Positions 18,613 to 27,544 of a DNA stretch of 64,000 nt are shown here, one piece after another (the stretch's first letter is position 1; every line of letters begins with the position of its first letter). The DNA is from Allobosea sp. Root483D1 (GTDB lineage: Bacteria > Pseudomonadota > Alphaproteobacteria > Rhizobiales > Beijerinckiaceae). The notes under the pieces are model-generated. The model had not been told where the DNA came from and searched no databases. It saw only the letters and a list, made by a program, of their open reading frames with translations. The DNA lies in contig NZ_LMJW01000001.1 of NCBI RefSeq assembly GCF_001429505.1, forward strand, positions 1,242,606 through 1,306,605, written 5' to 3'. The position numbers and the translations under genes were made by a program.

Positions 18613-19761
18613 ATGCACGCCCCCCTGCTCGATGCTGAGATCTACGGCCAGATTCGCGAGACCGCCCGGCGCTTTGCCGACGATGTCATCAAGCCCGCCG
18701 CCGCCGATCTCGACCGCGACGAGACCTTCCCGGCCGAGATCTACGCCCAAATGGGCAAGATCGGCCTGTTCGGGATCACCGTGCCGGAGGAGCATGGCGG
18801 AGCCGGCCTCGACAGCTTCGCCTATGCCGCCGTGATGGAGGAGCTGTCGCGCGGCTATGCCTCGGTCGCCGACCAGTGCGGCCTCGTCGAGCTGATCGGC
18901 ACGTTGCTGACCCGATACGGTACGCCGGAACAGCTGCGGCGCCTGCCGGACATCCTCTCGGGGAAAACCCGCGTCGCCTATTGCCTGACCGAGGCCGAAG
19001 CCGGCTCCGACCTTTCCAATGTCCGCACCACGGCGCGCGAGACCGCCGACGGCTACGTCATCGACGGCGGCAAGCTCTGGATCCACAACGCCCCGGTCGC
19101 CGATCTCGGCTTCGTGCTGGCCTCGACCGATCCGGCCGCCGGCCATCGCGGCATGAGCATCTTCCTGGTCGACCTGCATACGCCTGGCGTCTCGCGCGGG
19201 CCGAAGGAGCACAAGATGGGCCAGCGCGCGAGCCAGGTCGGCGCGCTCAGTTTCGACGATGTCGCCGTGCCGCGCGAGGCCCTGCTCGGCCCGAAGGGGC
19301 GCGGTTTCCACATCATGATGAGCGTGCTGGAGAAGGGCCGGGTCGGCATCGCCTCGCTGGCGGTCGGCATCGCCCAGGCGGGGCTGGAGGCGGCTCTGGC
19401 CTATGCCCGCGACCGGCGCCAGTTCGGCAAGCCGATCCTCGACAATCAGGGCCTGCAATGGATGCTGGCCGACATGGCCAAGGACATCGCCGCCGCCCGC
19501 GCATTGGTCGAGCGCGCGGCGTTGCTGATCGACCACGCCAAGCCCGCGACCTCCGCCTCCTCGATGGCGAAGTGCTTTGCCAGCGACATGGCGGTGGCGC
19601 AGACGGCCAACGCCGTACAGATCTTCGGTGGTTCCGGCTATATCCGCGGCTTCGAGGTCGAGCGGCTCTATCGCGACGCCAAGATCACCCAGATCTACGA
19701 AGGCACCAACCAGATCCAGCGCACCATCATCGCGCGGGAGCTGATCAAGAACGGTGCTTGA
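18613..19761 (+). CDS. Acyl-CoA dehydrogenase
   Basis: This FAD enzyme of 382 residues oxidises acyl-CoA at the alpha-beta bond and passes electrons to ETF. Visible features: YCLTEAEAGSDLSNVRTTA (FAD/substrate loop, about 119-137), LWIHNAPVADLG, DRRQFGKPILDNQGLQWMLADM (about 258-279), QIFGGSGYIRGFEVERLYRDAKITQIYEGTNQIQRT near the end with the catalytic-base Glu in YEGTNQIQ. GAGGAGAA lies upstream of ATG 18613. A longer frame exists but overlaps DUF993. It belongs to the LacI-linked pathway together with the CoA-transferase, hydratase and SDR on the other strand. Confidence 0.93.
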   Translation: MHAPLLDAEIYGQIRETARRFADDVIKPAAADLDRDETFPAEIYAQMGKIGLFGITVPEEHGGAGLDSFAYAAVMEELSRGYASVADQCGLVELIGTLLTRYGTPEQLRRLPDILSGKTRVAYCLTEAEAGSDLSNVRTTARETADGYVIDGGKLWIHNAPVADLGFVLASTDPAAGHRGMSIFLVDLHTPGVSRGPKEHKMGQRASQVGALSFDDVAVPREALLGPKGRGFHIMMSVLEKGRVGIASLAVGIAQAGLEAALAYARDRRQFGKPILDNQGLQWMLADMAKDIAAARALVERAALLIDHAKPATSASSMAKCFASDMAVAQTANAVQIFGGSGYIRGFEVERLYRDAKITQIYEGTNQIQRTIIARELIKNGA

Positions 19762-19921
19762 GCTAGGCTAGAGGGCCGTCTCCGACCACGCCCGGGTCCT
19801 GACGATTCGCTTGCGGTTCGGCGGCCAGGTCGAAGCTGGCCCTTCGTGGACCCGGATGATCTCCAGTGCCGGTCGGCCGCGCGGGAGAGGCCCAGTGTCT
19901 CTAGTGCAGCCAATGGCAACA

Positions 19922-19937
19922 TGACGCTTTGGCGTCA
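19922..19937. terminator. Small hairpin at convergent gene ends
   Basis: TGACGC (19922-19927) and GCGTCA (19932-19937) form a perfect 6-base stem with a TTTG loop. It overlaps the stop codon of the ABC ATPase on the minus strand and lies in the 173-base gap after the acyl-CoA dehydrogenase. No U-tract follows, so its role as a terminator is uncertain. The rest of the gap shows nothing else. Confidence 0.35.
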
Positions 19938-20642
19938 GACGGCTAGAGCCGTCAGCAACTTCTCTCGGTCGGCCTCGTCTTCGGCGTCTCCGCTGAGCAC
20001 GATCCGCCCGCGCTCGATCACGACGAAGCGGTCGGTCACCGACAGCGCCTCGTGCACGTTCTGCTCGACGAGAAGCACGATACAGCCTCGCTCGCGCAAT
20101 TCGCGCACAATGGCGAAGACCTCGGCGACGATCATCGGCGCCAGCCCCTCGCTCGGTTCGTCGACCAGCACGAGCCGCGGCTCGCCGACCAGCACGCGCG
20201 CCATGGCGAGCATTTGCTGTTCGCCACCGGAGAGCGTGGTGCCGAGTTGGCGACGGCGCTCGCCAAGGCGGGGAAAGCGGTCGTAGATCTGCTCGACCGC
20301 GGCGCGCTCGGCCCGGGCGCCGCGGGCTCGCACCTGCAATAGGCCGAGCTGCAGGTTCTCCTCGACGGTGAGGCCAGGAAAGATGCGTCTGTCCTCGGGC
20401 ACGAGTCCGACGCCGGAGAGGCAGATTCGATCGGGCGTCAGGCCCGTCAGCGGCCGGCCGCCAAGCGTGATCGCACCTTCGCTCGGCCTGACCCAGCCGG
20501 CAATGGTCTTCAGCAGCGTCGTCTTGCCGACGCCGTTGCGGCCGAAGATGCCGATCACCTCGCCGGGAGCGGCCGAAAGATCGATGCCCTGGATGACGTG
20601 GCTCAGACCGTAATGGCTGTGCAGTCCGTTGATCGCGAGCAT
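19935..20642 (-). CDS. LIV-type ABC transporter ATP-binding protein (LivF-like)
   Basis: This 235-residue ATPase has Walker A GRNGVGKTT, the signature LSGGEQQMLAMARVL, Walker B LVLVDEPSEGLAP and a late LLVEQNVHEALSVTDRFVVIERG, diagnostic of LivF. The start MLAINGLHSHYG at 20642 follows the LivG-like stop by 1 base. It is the last gene of the ten-gene furoate-type operon, and with its four neighbours makes a complete importer. A carboxylate such as furoate is the likely cargo given the operon, but amino-acid transport cannot be excluded. Confidence 0.92.
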   Translation of the reverse strand: MLAINGLHSHYGLSHVIQGIDLSAAPGEVIGIFGRNGVGKTTLLKTIAGWVRPSEGAITLGGRPLTGLTPDRICLSGVGLVPEDRRIFPGLTVEENLQLGLLQVRARGARAERAAVEQIYDRFPRLGERRRQLGTTLSGGEQQMLAMARVLVGEPRLVLVDEPSEGLAPMIVAEVFAIVRELRERGCIVLLVEQNVHEALSVTDRFVVIERGRIVLSGDAEDEADREKLLTALAV

Positions 20643-20643
20643 A

Positions 20644-21387
20644 TCAGTGATGTCCGAAATAGGCGGCCTGCACGGCCGGATCAGCCCGCACCACAGCGGG
20701 CGGTCCCTCGGCGAGCTTGCGGCCTTGGTGCATGACCACGACATGATCCGAGAGGTCCATGACGAGGCCGATATCATGCTCGATCAAGAGCACGCTGACA
20801 TCCTTGCTGAGCTCGCGCACCAGCTTGGCCGTGTCGGCCGTGTCGGCGTGGCTCATGCCCTGCGTCGGTTCGTCGAGCAGCAGGATCTTCGGCTCCGACG
20901 CCAAGCAGACCGCGATTTCGAGCCGGCGCTGGTCACCATGCGAGAGGTTACCGGCCAGCTCGTCGCGCTTGTGGCCGAGCTGGAAGCGGTCGAGCATCTC
21001 GCGGGTCTTGGCGAGCGCCCGGATCGAGCGGCCGAGCGGCAGGAAGGCACGGGCCTTCGGCTCCAGCACCTGCGCCGCCATGCGCAGATTCTCCGCCACC
21101 GTCAGCTCGAAGAACAGATTGGTGATCTGGAAGGAGCGCGACAGCCCTGCCGCCTTGGTGCGGGCCGGCGAGGCGCCGGTCATGTCGACGCCGTCGATCA
21201 GGAGCTGTCCGGATTTGGGCTTGAGCGCTCCGCTGATCAGGTTGAACAGCGTCGACTTGCCGGCGCCGTTCGGCCCGATCACGGTGGTGATCCGGTTGCG
21301 CTGCGCGTTGAAGCTGACCCGATCGACCGCCTTGAGGCCGCCGAAGGCGATGCCGAGATCGCGGATTTCGAGGACGGGACCGGTCAT
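20644..21387 (-). CDS. LIV-type ABC transporter ATP-binding protein (LivG-like)
   Basis: This 247-residue ATPase has Walker A GPNGAGKST and the LivG-specific segment GLSRSFQITNLFFELTVAEN. The signature is LSHGDQRRLEIAVCLA, followed by Walker B ILLLDEPTQGMS and LLIEHDIGLVMDLSDHVVVMHQG. It overlaps the LivM-like gene by 4 bases (ATGA). It pairs with the LivF-like subunit downstream. Confidence 0.93.
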   Translation of the reverse strand: MTGPVLEIRDLGIAFGGLKAVDRVSFNAQRNRITTVIGPNGAGKSTLFNLISGALKPKSGQLLIDGVDMTGASPARTKAAGLSRSFQITNLFFELTVAENLRMAAQVLEPKARAFLPLGRSIRALAKTREMLDRFQLGHKRDELAGNLSHGDQRRLEIAVCLASEPKILLLDEPTQGMSHADTADTAKLVRELSKDVSVLLIEHDIGLVMDLSDHVVVMHQGRKLAEGPPAVVRADPAVQAAYFGHH

Positions 21388-22427
21388 GGCTTGGCGCTCC
21401 CCGGTTCGAGCTGGGCCGAGGTGAAGGACGGCGCAGCCGGCTCGCGCGCACCGGCGAGCAGCCGCTCTTCGATGCGCGGCCGGATGAAGCCGACGAGCCC
21501 CTTGGGCAGGAACATCACGCAGATCATGAAGATCAGGCCGATCACGATCAGATGGTGCTCGGTCCAGCTGCCGATGATCGACTTCAGCACGACGAGCAGC
21601 ACCGAGCCGTAGATCGCGCCGATCAACGTGCCGACGCCGCCGAGGATGACCGAGATCACCGCATTGCCGGAGGTGGCGAAGAACATCAGCTCGGGTGAGA
21701 CGAAGCCGCGCAGCATCGGGTAGAGCGCGCCCGAGAGTCCGGCGATCAGCCCGGCCAGCACATAGGAGAACATCCGCGCCCGCCAGACCGAATAGCCGAG
21801 GAAGGGCACGCGCTTCTCATTGGCCTTGAGCGCGGTCAGCACCCGCCCGAACGGCGTGTCGAGCAGATAGGCGGTGAGCCCGTACAGCCCCATGATGATC
21901 GCGAGCACGATCAGGAAGAAGCCGACCGGATTACCGGCCGAGACCGAAACCGGGCCGAAGCCGATCTCGATGACGGGAATGCCGATCATGCCGTCGGAAG
22001 CGCCGAGCTCGCGGGTATTGTAGACGACCTTGGCGACGACCTGCGCCAGGCCGAAGGTGATCAGCGCGAAATAGACGCCGCGCACCCGGTTGGCGATCAG
22101 CCCGCCGAGGATGGAGGCGACGAGCGTCACCCCGCCCGCCGCCGCCATGGCGAGCCAGAAGGACGGCACCTTCAGCAAGGTCAGCGCCGAGACATAGGCG
22201 CCGATGCCGAAATAGAGCGCCTGTCCCAGCGAGAGCGCGCCGGAATAGCCGAGCAGCAGGTCGACCGAGAGCGCGAGCCCTGCGAAGATCAGCGCCTCCG
22301 TGCCGAGGCGGAGATAGAAGGTGTCGCCGCTGGCGGCGCCGATCGCGGCGAGCGCGAGCGCGGCCGCAACGAAGATCAGGGCGAGCAAATGGCTCGCGCG
22401 CATTGATAGCGTCAGCCGGTCACGCAT
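21384..22427 (-). CDS. LIV-type ABC transporter permease (LivM-like)
   Basis: This 347-residue polytopic permease shows repeated hydrophobic helices and the LivM motifs LLLGYSGALSLGQALYFGIGAY, RVRGVYFALITFGLAQV and the ATPase-contact loop FGRVLTALKANEKRVPFLGYSVWRARMFSYVL. The C-terminal tail after the last helix is short and Pro/Ala rich. It overlaps the LivH-like gene end by 8 bases. Confidence 0.92.
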   Translation of the reverse strand: MRDRLTLSMRASHLLALIFVAAALALAAIGAASGDTFYLRLGTEALIFAGLALSVDLLLGYSGALSLGQALYFGIGAYVSALTLLKVPSFWLAMAAAGGVTLVASILGGLIANRVRGVYFALITFGLAQVVAKVVYNTRELGASDGMIGIPVIEIGFGPVSVSAGNPVGFFLIVLAIIMGLYGLTAYLLDTPFGRVLTALKANEKRVPFLGYSVWRARMFSYVLAGLIAGLSGALYPMLRGFVSPELMFFATSGNAVISVILGGVGTLIGAIYGSVLLVVLKSIIGSWTEHHLIVIGLIFMICVMFLPKGLVGFIRPRIEERLLAGAREPAAPSFTSAQLEPGSAKP

Positions 22428-23310
22428 GGCCGAGCCTCCCGAACAGGCCCTGCGGGCGGAAAACGAGGAAAGCGACCATGGTCCCGAACACGATCGGATC
22501 GGTCCAGACCGGCGAGATCACCAGGCTGGCGAGCGCCTGGACCTGCGTCAGCAGCAGGCCGGCGACGACCGCGCCCCAGATCGAGCCCATGCCGCCGACG
22601 ATGACGACGGTGAAGGCGAGCAGGATGAAGTCTCGCCCCATGGTCGGGAAGACCGAATAGATCGGCGCGAGCAGGACGCCGGCAAGGCCGGCCAGCGCCA
22701 CGCCGAAGGCGAAGGTGCCGGCATAGACCAACGCCACCGGCACGCCGAGCGAGGCCGCCATGTTGCGGTCGAAGGCGGCGGCGCGCACCATCGCGCCGAG
22801 CCTGGTGCGGTAGACGACATAGGCGACGCCGGTAACGATCGCCGCGCCGACCACGATCAGGAAGAGCCGGTAGTTCGGCACGATGATGCCGGCGAGCTCG
22901 ATCGCCCCCGGGATGGGCGTCGGCGGACGCTGGGTGTTGGGGCCAAAGGCGACCTTGAGCAGATCCTCAACCACAAGAGCGAGACCGAAGGTGACGAGCA
23001 GCGTGGTGACGTGCCGATCCCGGCTGTCGAAGACTGGCCGGATCAGCAGGCGTTCGGCCGCCATGCCGAGCGGCACCATCAGGACCGGCACCAGCACGAG
23101 CAGGAACCAGAAGCTGATCCCGGCCGCGCCGAGGGCGAGGGCCGCATAGGCGCCGATGGCGTAGAACTCACCATGGCTCATGTTGATGACGTCGAGCATG
23201 CCGAAGATGATCGTCAGCCCGAGGGCGACCAGCACCACGGCGACCCCGAGCGCGAGCCCGTTGACGACCTGCGGCGCCAGCACGAATTGGAGGTAGTCGA
23301 GGGCATTCAT
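22420..23310 (-). CDS. LIV-type ABC transporter permease (LivH-like)
   Basis: This 296-residue permease has about eight membrane helices and carries the LivH signatures MLDVINMSHGEFYAIGAYAAL, the loop RTRLGAMVRAAAFDRNMAASLGVPV and a central GRDFILLAFTVVIVGGMGSIWGA. The upstream gap to the binding protein is 65 bases and includes a short inverted repeat, CCTCCCT/AGGGAGG (23339-23361 region). Confidence 0.92.
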   Translation of the reverse strand: MNALDYLQFVLAPQVVNGLALGVAVVLVALGLTIIFGMLDVINMSHGEFYAIGAYAALALGAAGISFWFLLVLVPVLMVPLGMAAERLLIRPVFDSRDRHVTTLLVTFGLALVVEDLLKVAFGPNTQRPPTPIPGAIELAGIIVPNYRLFLIVVGAAIVTGVAYVVYRTRLGAMVRAAAFDRNMAASLGVPVALVYAGTFAFGVALAGLAGVLLAPIYSVFPTMGRDFILLAFTVVIVGGMGSIWGAVVAGLLLTQVQALASLVISPVWTDPIVFGTMVAFLVFRPQGLFGRLGHA

Positions 23311-23375
23311 GTCATGTGCTTTCGCGAGGGCGGTGTGACCCCTCCCTGTGTCAAGGGAGGGGTCGGCGCCTGTCC

Positions 23376-24557
23376 TCAGAACCGGGTGCAGGCGTCGGGG
23401 CCGATCGCCTTGTCGGCATCGACCTTGTCGATAATGTCGAACTTGCCCTTGGCGACGCGCACCACATACATCGGCTGCATCGCCTGGTGGTCGCCGGCGC
23501 GGATGGTCTTGGCGCCCTGCGGGGTTTGCCAGCTCAAGCCGCGCAGCGCCTCGCGCACCTTGTCGGTCTCGGTCGAGCCCGCCTTCTCGACGGCCGCCTT
23601 GTAGGCGAAGAGCAGGCCGTAGCTGTCGGCACCGTAGAGGTCCGGATCGGCCTTGTTGGCCGCGCGGAAGGCTGCGACGAACGCCTTGTTCTCGGGCGTG
23701 TCGATCTGCGGGGAATAGCCCACGCCGGTGGCGAAGCCCTCAGCCGCCTGGCCGATCGCACTGATGTTCTGGGAGGTCACGGTGCCCGAGGCGCCGACGA
23801 CCTGCAGGTTGGTGAGCAAGCCGAAATCCTGCAGCTGGGTCAGCAACCTGACCGTGTCGTTGCCGGCGACGGAGGTATAGAGCACCTGCGGCCGTGAAGC
23901 GCGGATCTGGCCGAAATACTGGGTGTAGTCCTTGGAATCGAGCGGCGCGAACACCTCTCCGCCGGTCGGCGCGCCCGACTTCTCGGCGCTGCTCTTGAAG
24001 GCGGCGACGGTCGAGCGGCCCATCTCGTAGTCCGGGCCGAGATAATAGACCTTGGCCTTCGGTTTCTCCTTGGCGAGCCAGGCGGCGAGCGCGACTGATT
24101 GTTGCTCGGCGCGCGCGTTCACACGGAACATGTTCGGCGAGCATTTGTCGGTAGTGATCGAGTCGGCGAAGGAGACGGTCGTCGCCGCGAGCTTGGCGTT
24201 GCGCTCGGCCAGCTGGGCGACGGCGAGCGTCGAGCCGGAATTGACCGTGCCGGTGAGGAAGTCGACCTTCTCGACCTGGAACAGCTTCTCGGCCTTCTGC
24301 ACGGCGACGGCAGGGTTGGCCTCCTCGTCCTCGAAGACCAGGTTGACCTGCCGGCCGGCGATGCCGCCTGCGCCATTGATCTCCTTGGCGGCGAGTTCAA
24401 GACCCCAGCGGACCTGCTGGCCGATCGGGGTATAGGTGCCCGACAGCGGCGTGACGACGCCGATCTTGATCGGGCCGCTCTGGGCGAGCGCACCGCCGGT
24501 GAGCGCTGTTGCGGCGAGCAGCCCAGCGACGGCTGCGAGATATCCGGTCGTCTTCAT
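23376..24557 (-). CDS. LIV-type periplasmic substrate-binding protein
   Basis: This 393-residue protein has a signal peptide (MKTTGYLAAVAGLLAATALTGG, cleavage near ALA-QSGPIK, about residue 25). The Leu/Ile/Val-binding-protein fold follows: IKIGVVTPLSGTYTPIGQQV, INGAGGIAGRQVNLVFEDEE, and Cys pairs that may form a disulfide (TTDKCSPNMF; C-terminal DACTRF). It determines the substrate of the importer. Its place directly after the furoate-type enzymes suggests an aromatic or heteroaromatic acid ligand. Confidence 0.92.
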   Translation of the reverse strand: MKTTGYLAAVAGLLAATALTGGALAQSGPIKIGVVTPLSGTYTPIGQQVRWGLELAAKEINGAGGIAGRQVNLVFEDEEANPAVAVQKAEKLFQVEKVDFLTGTVNSGSTLAVAQLAERNAKLAATTVSFADSITTDKCSPNMFRVNARAEQQSVALAAWLAKEKPKAKVYYLGPDYEMGRSTVAAFKSSAEKSGAPTGGEVFAPLDSKDYTQYFGQIRASRPQVLYTSVAGNDTVRLLTQLQDFGLLTNLQVVGASGTVTSQNISAIGQAAEGFATGVGYSPQIDTPENKAFVAAFRAANKADPDLYGADSYGLLFAYKAAVEKAGSTETDKVREALRGLSWQTPQGAKTIRAGDHQAMQPMYVVRVAKGKFDIIDKVDADKAIGPDACTRF

Positions 24558-24643
24558 GGTCGTTCCCTCGGTTCTGGTTATTGTTCTGCGACGTCAGTTC
24601 GGCGGACTCGCGCGAGCCGTGCTCGCGCGGGTATTTTGCCGGC

Positions 24644-25447
24644 TCAGCGGCCGGTGAACTTGGGTGCGCGCTTGGCGTGGAAGGCCTCGACGCCCTCGCG
24701 GAAATCGTCGGACTGGCGCAGGCGGCTGTAGCAATGCCCCTCCAGCTCGATCGCGATCGCCAGCGTCGAATCCTCGGTGTCGTTGAGCAGCTTTTTGGCG
24801 GTGCGCTGGGCGATCGGCGAGAAGGAGCGCAGTTCGTCGACCAGGCGATCGGTCGCGGCCTCGAGCTCGGCATCCGGCACGCATTCGGTGGCGATGCCCC
24901 AGTCGAGCGCCTGCTTGCCCGAGATGCGCTTGGAGCGCATCACGATGTCCTTGGTCCGGGTGATGCCGACGATCTTCTGCAGGCGGGCCGAGCCGCCCGA
25001 GCCGGGGATCTGCCCGAGCTTCTGCTCCGGCAGCGCGTATTGGCAGGTCTCCGAGACGATGCGGAAATCGCAAGCGAGCGAGATCTCGAAGCCGACGCCA
25101 AAGGCGTAGCCGCGATTGGCGACGATCACCGGCTTGGAGCAGCGCGCCGGCGCGGCGATGTTCCAGGCGAGCTTGGAGACATGCTCCGGCGAAGCCTCCA
25201 GGAAGCCCTTGATGTAGCCGCCGGAGGAGAAGTGCTCGCCCACCGCGCGCAGCACGATGATGCGCACGCGATCATCTTCGTCGAGCGCCTCGAACACCTT
25301 GCGCAGCTGGTCGCGCTGGGCCATCGCCACCGTGTTCATCGGCGGCCGGTCGAGGATGATGTCGGCGCGCTCGCGGGCGGGATCGATCTCGACACGGAAG
25401 CCGTCGAGGCCCGTGAGACTGGCGTGGATCGGGGTGACTGCGTTCAT
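24644..25447 (-). CDS. hmfE: HmfE-like 2-oxoglutaryl-CoA hydrolase (crotonase family)
   Basis: This 267-residue crotonase-fold protein has RIIVLRAVGEHFSSGGYIKGF (about 63-83), RGYAFGVGFEISLACDFRI (about 111-129) and LPEQKLGQIPGSGGSARLQKIVGI (about 140-163). In the 2-furoate pathway this family member hydrolyses 2-oxoglutaryl-CoA to 2-oxoglutarate. The call rests on family plus position: it directly follows the CoA ligase in the order A-B-C-D-E known for Cupriavidus HMF14. A simple enoyl-CoA hydratase role remains possible. The ATG at 25447 is preferred; the long frame extending upstream is antisense noise. Confidence 0.72.
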   Translation of the reverse strand: MNAVTPIHASLTGLDGFRVEIDPARERADIILDRPPMNTVAMAQRDQLRKVFEALDEDDRVRIIVLRAVGEHFSSGGYIKGFLEASPEHVSKLAWNIAAPARCSKPVIVANRGYAFGVGFEISLACDFRIVSETCQYALPEQKLGQIPGSGGSARLQKIVGITRTKDIVMRSKRISGKQALDWGIATECVPDAELEAATDRLVDELRSFSPIAQRTAKKLLNDTEDSTLAIAIELEGHCYSRLRQSDDFREGVEAFHAKRAPKFTGR

Positions 25448-25476
25448 GCTGATGTCTCTCGATTGTTGGGTGGGGG

Positions 25477-27021
25477 TTATTCGGCGGCGAGATCGGGCCG
25501 TTCGGGCTCGTATTCGCCCGCGACGAGCTGGCGGCGCAGCAGCTTGCCGACCGGCGATTTCGGGATCGCCTTGACGAACTCGTAGCGGCGCGGACGCTTG
25601 AAATTGGCGAGGCCGGAGATCTTGCAGTGCCGGTCGAGTTCCTCGGCGGTCACGGCCGAGGTGCGCTGCACGAAGGCGACGACGATCTTGCCCCAGCGCT
25701 CGTCCGGCAGGCCGACCACAGCCACTTCCGACACGGCGGGATGCAGCGACAGGCAGCTCTCGATATCGACCGGCGAGACGTTCTCGCCGCCAGTGATGAT
25801 CATGTCGTCGACGCGGCCGGTGACGAAAAGGTCGCCGTCCTCGTCGAAATAGCCGGTGTCGCCGGTGAAGTACCAACCATCGCGCAGCGACTTGGCGTCG
25901 GCCTCGGGCCTGCGCCAATAGCCCTCGAAGGCCTCGTCGCTGGCGGCGAGCGCGACGATCTCGCCTTCCTCGCCGGTTTGGGCCAGCTCTGCTGCCGAGG
26001 CCGCGCCGAGCCGCACCACGCGGATAAGCTGATTGAGCCCGGCCTTGCCGGCGCAGCCCGGCTTCGCCGCGGCCTTCTGGTCGATCGTGAAGGTATAAAT
26101 CTCCGACGAGCCGTAATGGTTGACGAAGAGATCGGGCCTGAACGCCTCGGTCAGTTTGCCGAGCAGCCCGTCTGTCATCGGCGCGCCGGCAAACCCCAGC
26201 TTGCGCACCGAGGAGACGTCGCTCCCGGCAAAGCGCGGGTGGTGGACGACATCGTGATAGAGCGTCGGCACGAGATAGAGGTTGCTGACGCGCTCGGCCT
26301 CGATCAGCTCCAACGCCCGCGCCGCATCGAAGCGCGGCAGGCAGACGAAGGTGCCGCCGATCAGCGACATCGCCAGCAAGGAGCGCACCCCCATCGTATG
26401 ATAGAGCGGCATGACGCCGAGCGTGCATTCGCCGCTGCCGTAAAGGTTCTGCGCGACATGGGCGAGCGCCGCCATGCGCTCGGCCCGGTGCCGCCGCGGC
26501 ACGCCCTTCGGCTTGGCCGTGGTGCCGGAGGTGTAGAGCATCAGCGACCAGTCTTCGGCGCGGGCGCGCGGCGTCGCGGTCGGCGCCTCGGCGGCGATCA
26601 ACTCGGCGAAGCTCAGCTCGGCGGGGCCGGCATCGCTGCCGACCGCGAGCCGCGGCAGGCCTCCGGCGAGCGCACTCTCGGCCATGGTGGCAGCAGAGAC
26701 AGCTTCGAAGGCGATCGCCTTTCCACCAGCATTTTCCAGCACGAAGTCGATCTCGTCCGGCTTCGCCCGCCAGTTGATCGGCGTCATGATCAGCCCGGCG
26801 AACTGGCAGGCCCAGTGCAGCGTTGCCGCTTCCCAGCGGTTCTGCAGCACGCTGACGAGATGGTCGCCCGGCCTGAGCCCGATGCCGTCGAAGGCGGCGA
26901 CGAGCGAGGAGATCCGCGCCAGCCATTGTGCATAGCTCAGGCGAACCTCGCCATCGACGATGGCGAGCGCATCGGGAGTGCGCGCCACGCTGGCGGTGAA
27001 ACTGGTCCCGAGGTCAAACAT
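25477..27021 (-). CDS. hmfD: HmfD-like 2-furoate--CoA ligase (AMP-binding)
   Basis: This adenylate-forming ligase of 514-520 residues activates a carboxylate with ATP and CoA. Seen: the P-loop-like LMLYTSGTTAKPKGVP (about 160-175), MPLYHTMGVRSLL, the A5 motif NHYGSSEIYT, the hinge and A8 region YFTGDTGYFDEDGDLFVTGRVDDMIITGGENVSP and the catalytic lysine of A10 in KSPVGKLLRR. MFDLGTSF at 27021 overlaps the iron-sulfur gene by 8 bases; 27039 is an alternative start. Between a molybdenum hydroxylase trio and a crotonase, furoate is the best-fitting substrate, with other heteroaromatic acids possible. Confidence 0.72.
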   Translation of the reverse strand: MFDLGTSFTASVARTPDALAIVDGEVRLSYAQWLARISSLVAAFDGIGLRPGDHLVSVLQNRWEAATLHWACQFAGLIMTPINWRAKPDEIDFVLENAGGKAIAFEAVSAATMAESALAGGLPRLAVGSDAGPAELSFAELIAAEAPTATPRARAEDWSLMLYTSGTTAKPKGVPRRHRAERMAALAHVAQNLYGSGECTLGVMPLYHTMGVRSLLAMSLIGGTFVCLPRFDAARALELIEAERVSNLYLVPTLYHDVVHHPRFAGSDVSSVRKLGFAGAPMTDGLLGKLTEAFRPDLFVNHYGSSEIYTFTIDQKAAAKPGCAGKAGLNQLIRVVRLGAASAAELAQTGEEGEIVALAASDEAFEGYWRRPEADAKSLRDGWYFTGDTGYFDEDGDLFVTGRVDDMIITGGENVSPVDIESCLSLHPAVSEVAVVGLPDERWGKIVVAFVQRTSAVTAEELDRHCKISGLANFKRPRRYEFVKAIPKSPVGKLLRRQLVAGEYEPERPDLAAE

Positions 27022-27544
27022 CGATGGATTCCGCAGCAAGAACCTGGGGTTGCCGGCGCAATAGGGCAGCGGCCTCGAGTGCGGCGGCGATGATCGGGGT
27101 GTAGCCGGTGCAGCGGCAGAGATGCCCGCCGACGACCTCGCGCAGTTCTTGCTCGCTCGGCTTCGGCTGCTCGCGCAGGAAGGCTTCGAGCGAGATCAGG
27201 ATGCCGGCGGTGCAGAAGCCGCATTGCAGCGCATGATGGCGCCGGAAGGCGGCCTGCAGCACCGAGAGACGATCCGGCGCCGGAGCCAGCCCCTCGACCG
27301 TAGTGACCTCCCGGCCCTCGAGCTGGACGGCGAGTGTCAAGCAGGCGCGCGCCGGCGCCCCGTCGATCAGGATGGTGCAGGCGCCGCAGACACCGTGCTC
27401 GCAGCCGACATGCGTTCCGGTCGCGCCGAGGCCGTGGCGCAGCGCGTCGGTCGCGAGCAGGCGGGGCTCGGCCTCGACCGAGACGGGCTTGCCGTTCAGC
27501 TTGAAGCCAATGCGATGCCGGATGGCGGCGCTCAGGCGAGGCAT
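27014..27544 (-). CDS. hmfC: HmfC-like [2Fe-2S] subunit of a molybdenum hydroxylase
   Basis: This 176-residue small subunit of the xanthine dehydrogenase family has the plant-ferredoxin-type cluster CEHGVCGACTILIDG (about 48-62) and the second cluster motifs CGFCTAGIL and HLCRCTGY. It relays electrons from the molybdopterin subunit to the FAD subunit. MPRLSAAIRH at 27544 overlaps the FAD subunit end by 13 bases. Confidence 0.85.
   Translation of the reverse strand: MPRLSAAIRHRIGFKLNGKPVSVEAEPRLLATDALRHGLGATGTHVGCEHGVCGACTILIDGAPARACLTLAVQLEGREVTTVEGLAPAPDRLSVLQAAFRRHHALQCGFCTAGILISLEAFLREQPKPSEQELREVVGGHLCRCTGYTPIIAAALEAAALLRRQPQVLAAESIDV

Noticed and set aside
24644-26926. A 760-residue minus-strand open frame
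   Set aside because: Only its C-terminal third (from 25447) is a real crotonase-family protein; the rest lies out of frame over the CoA ligase gene.
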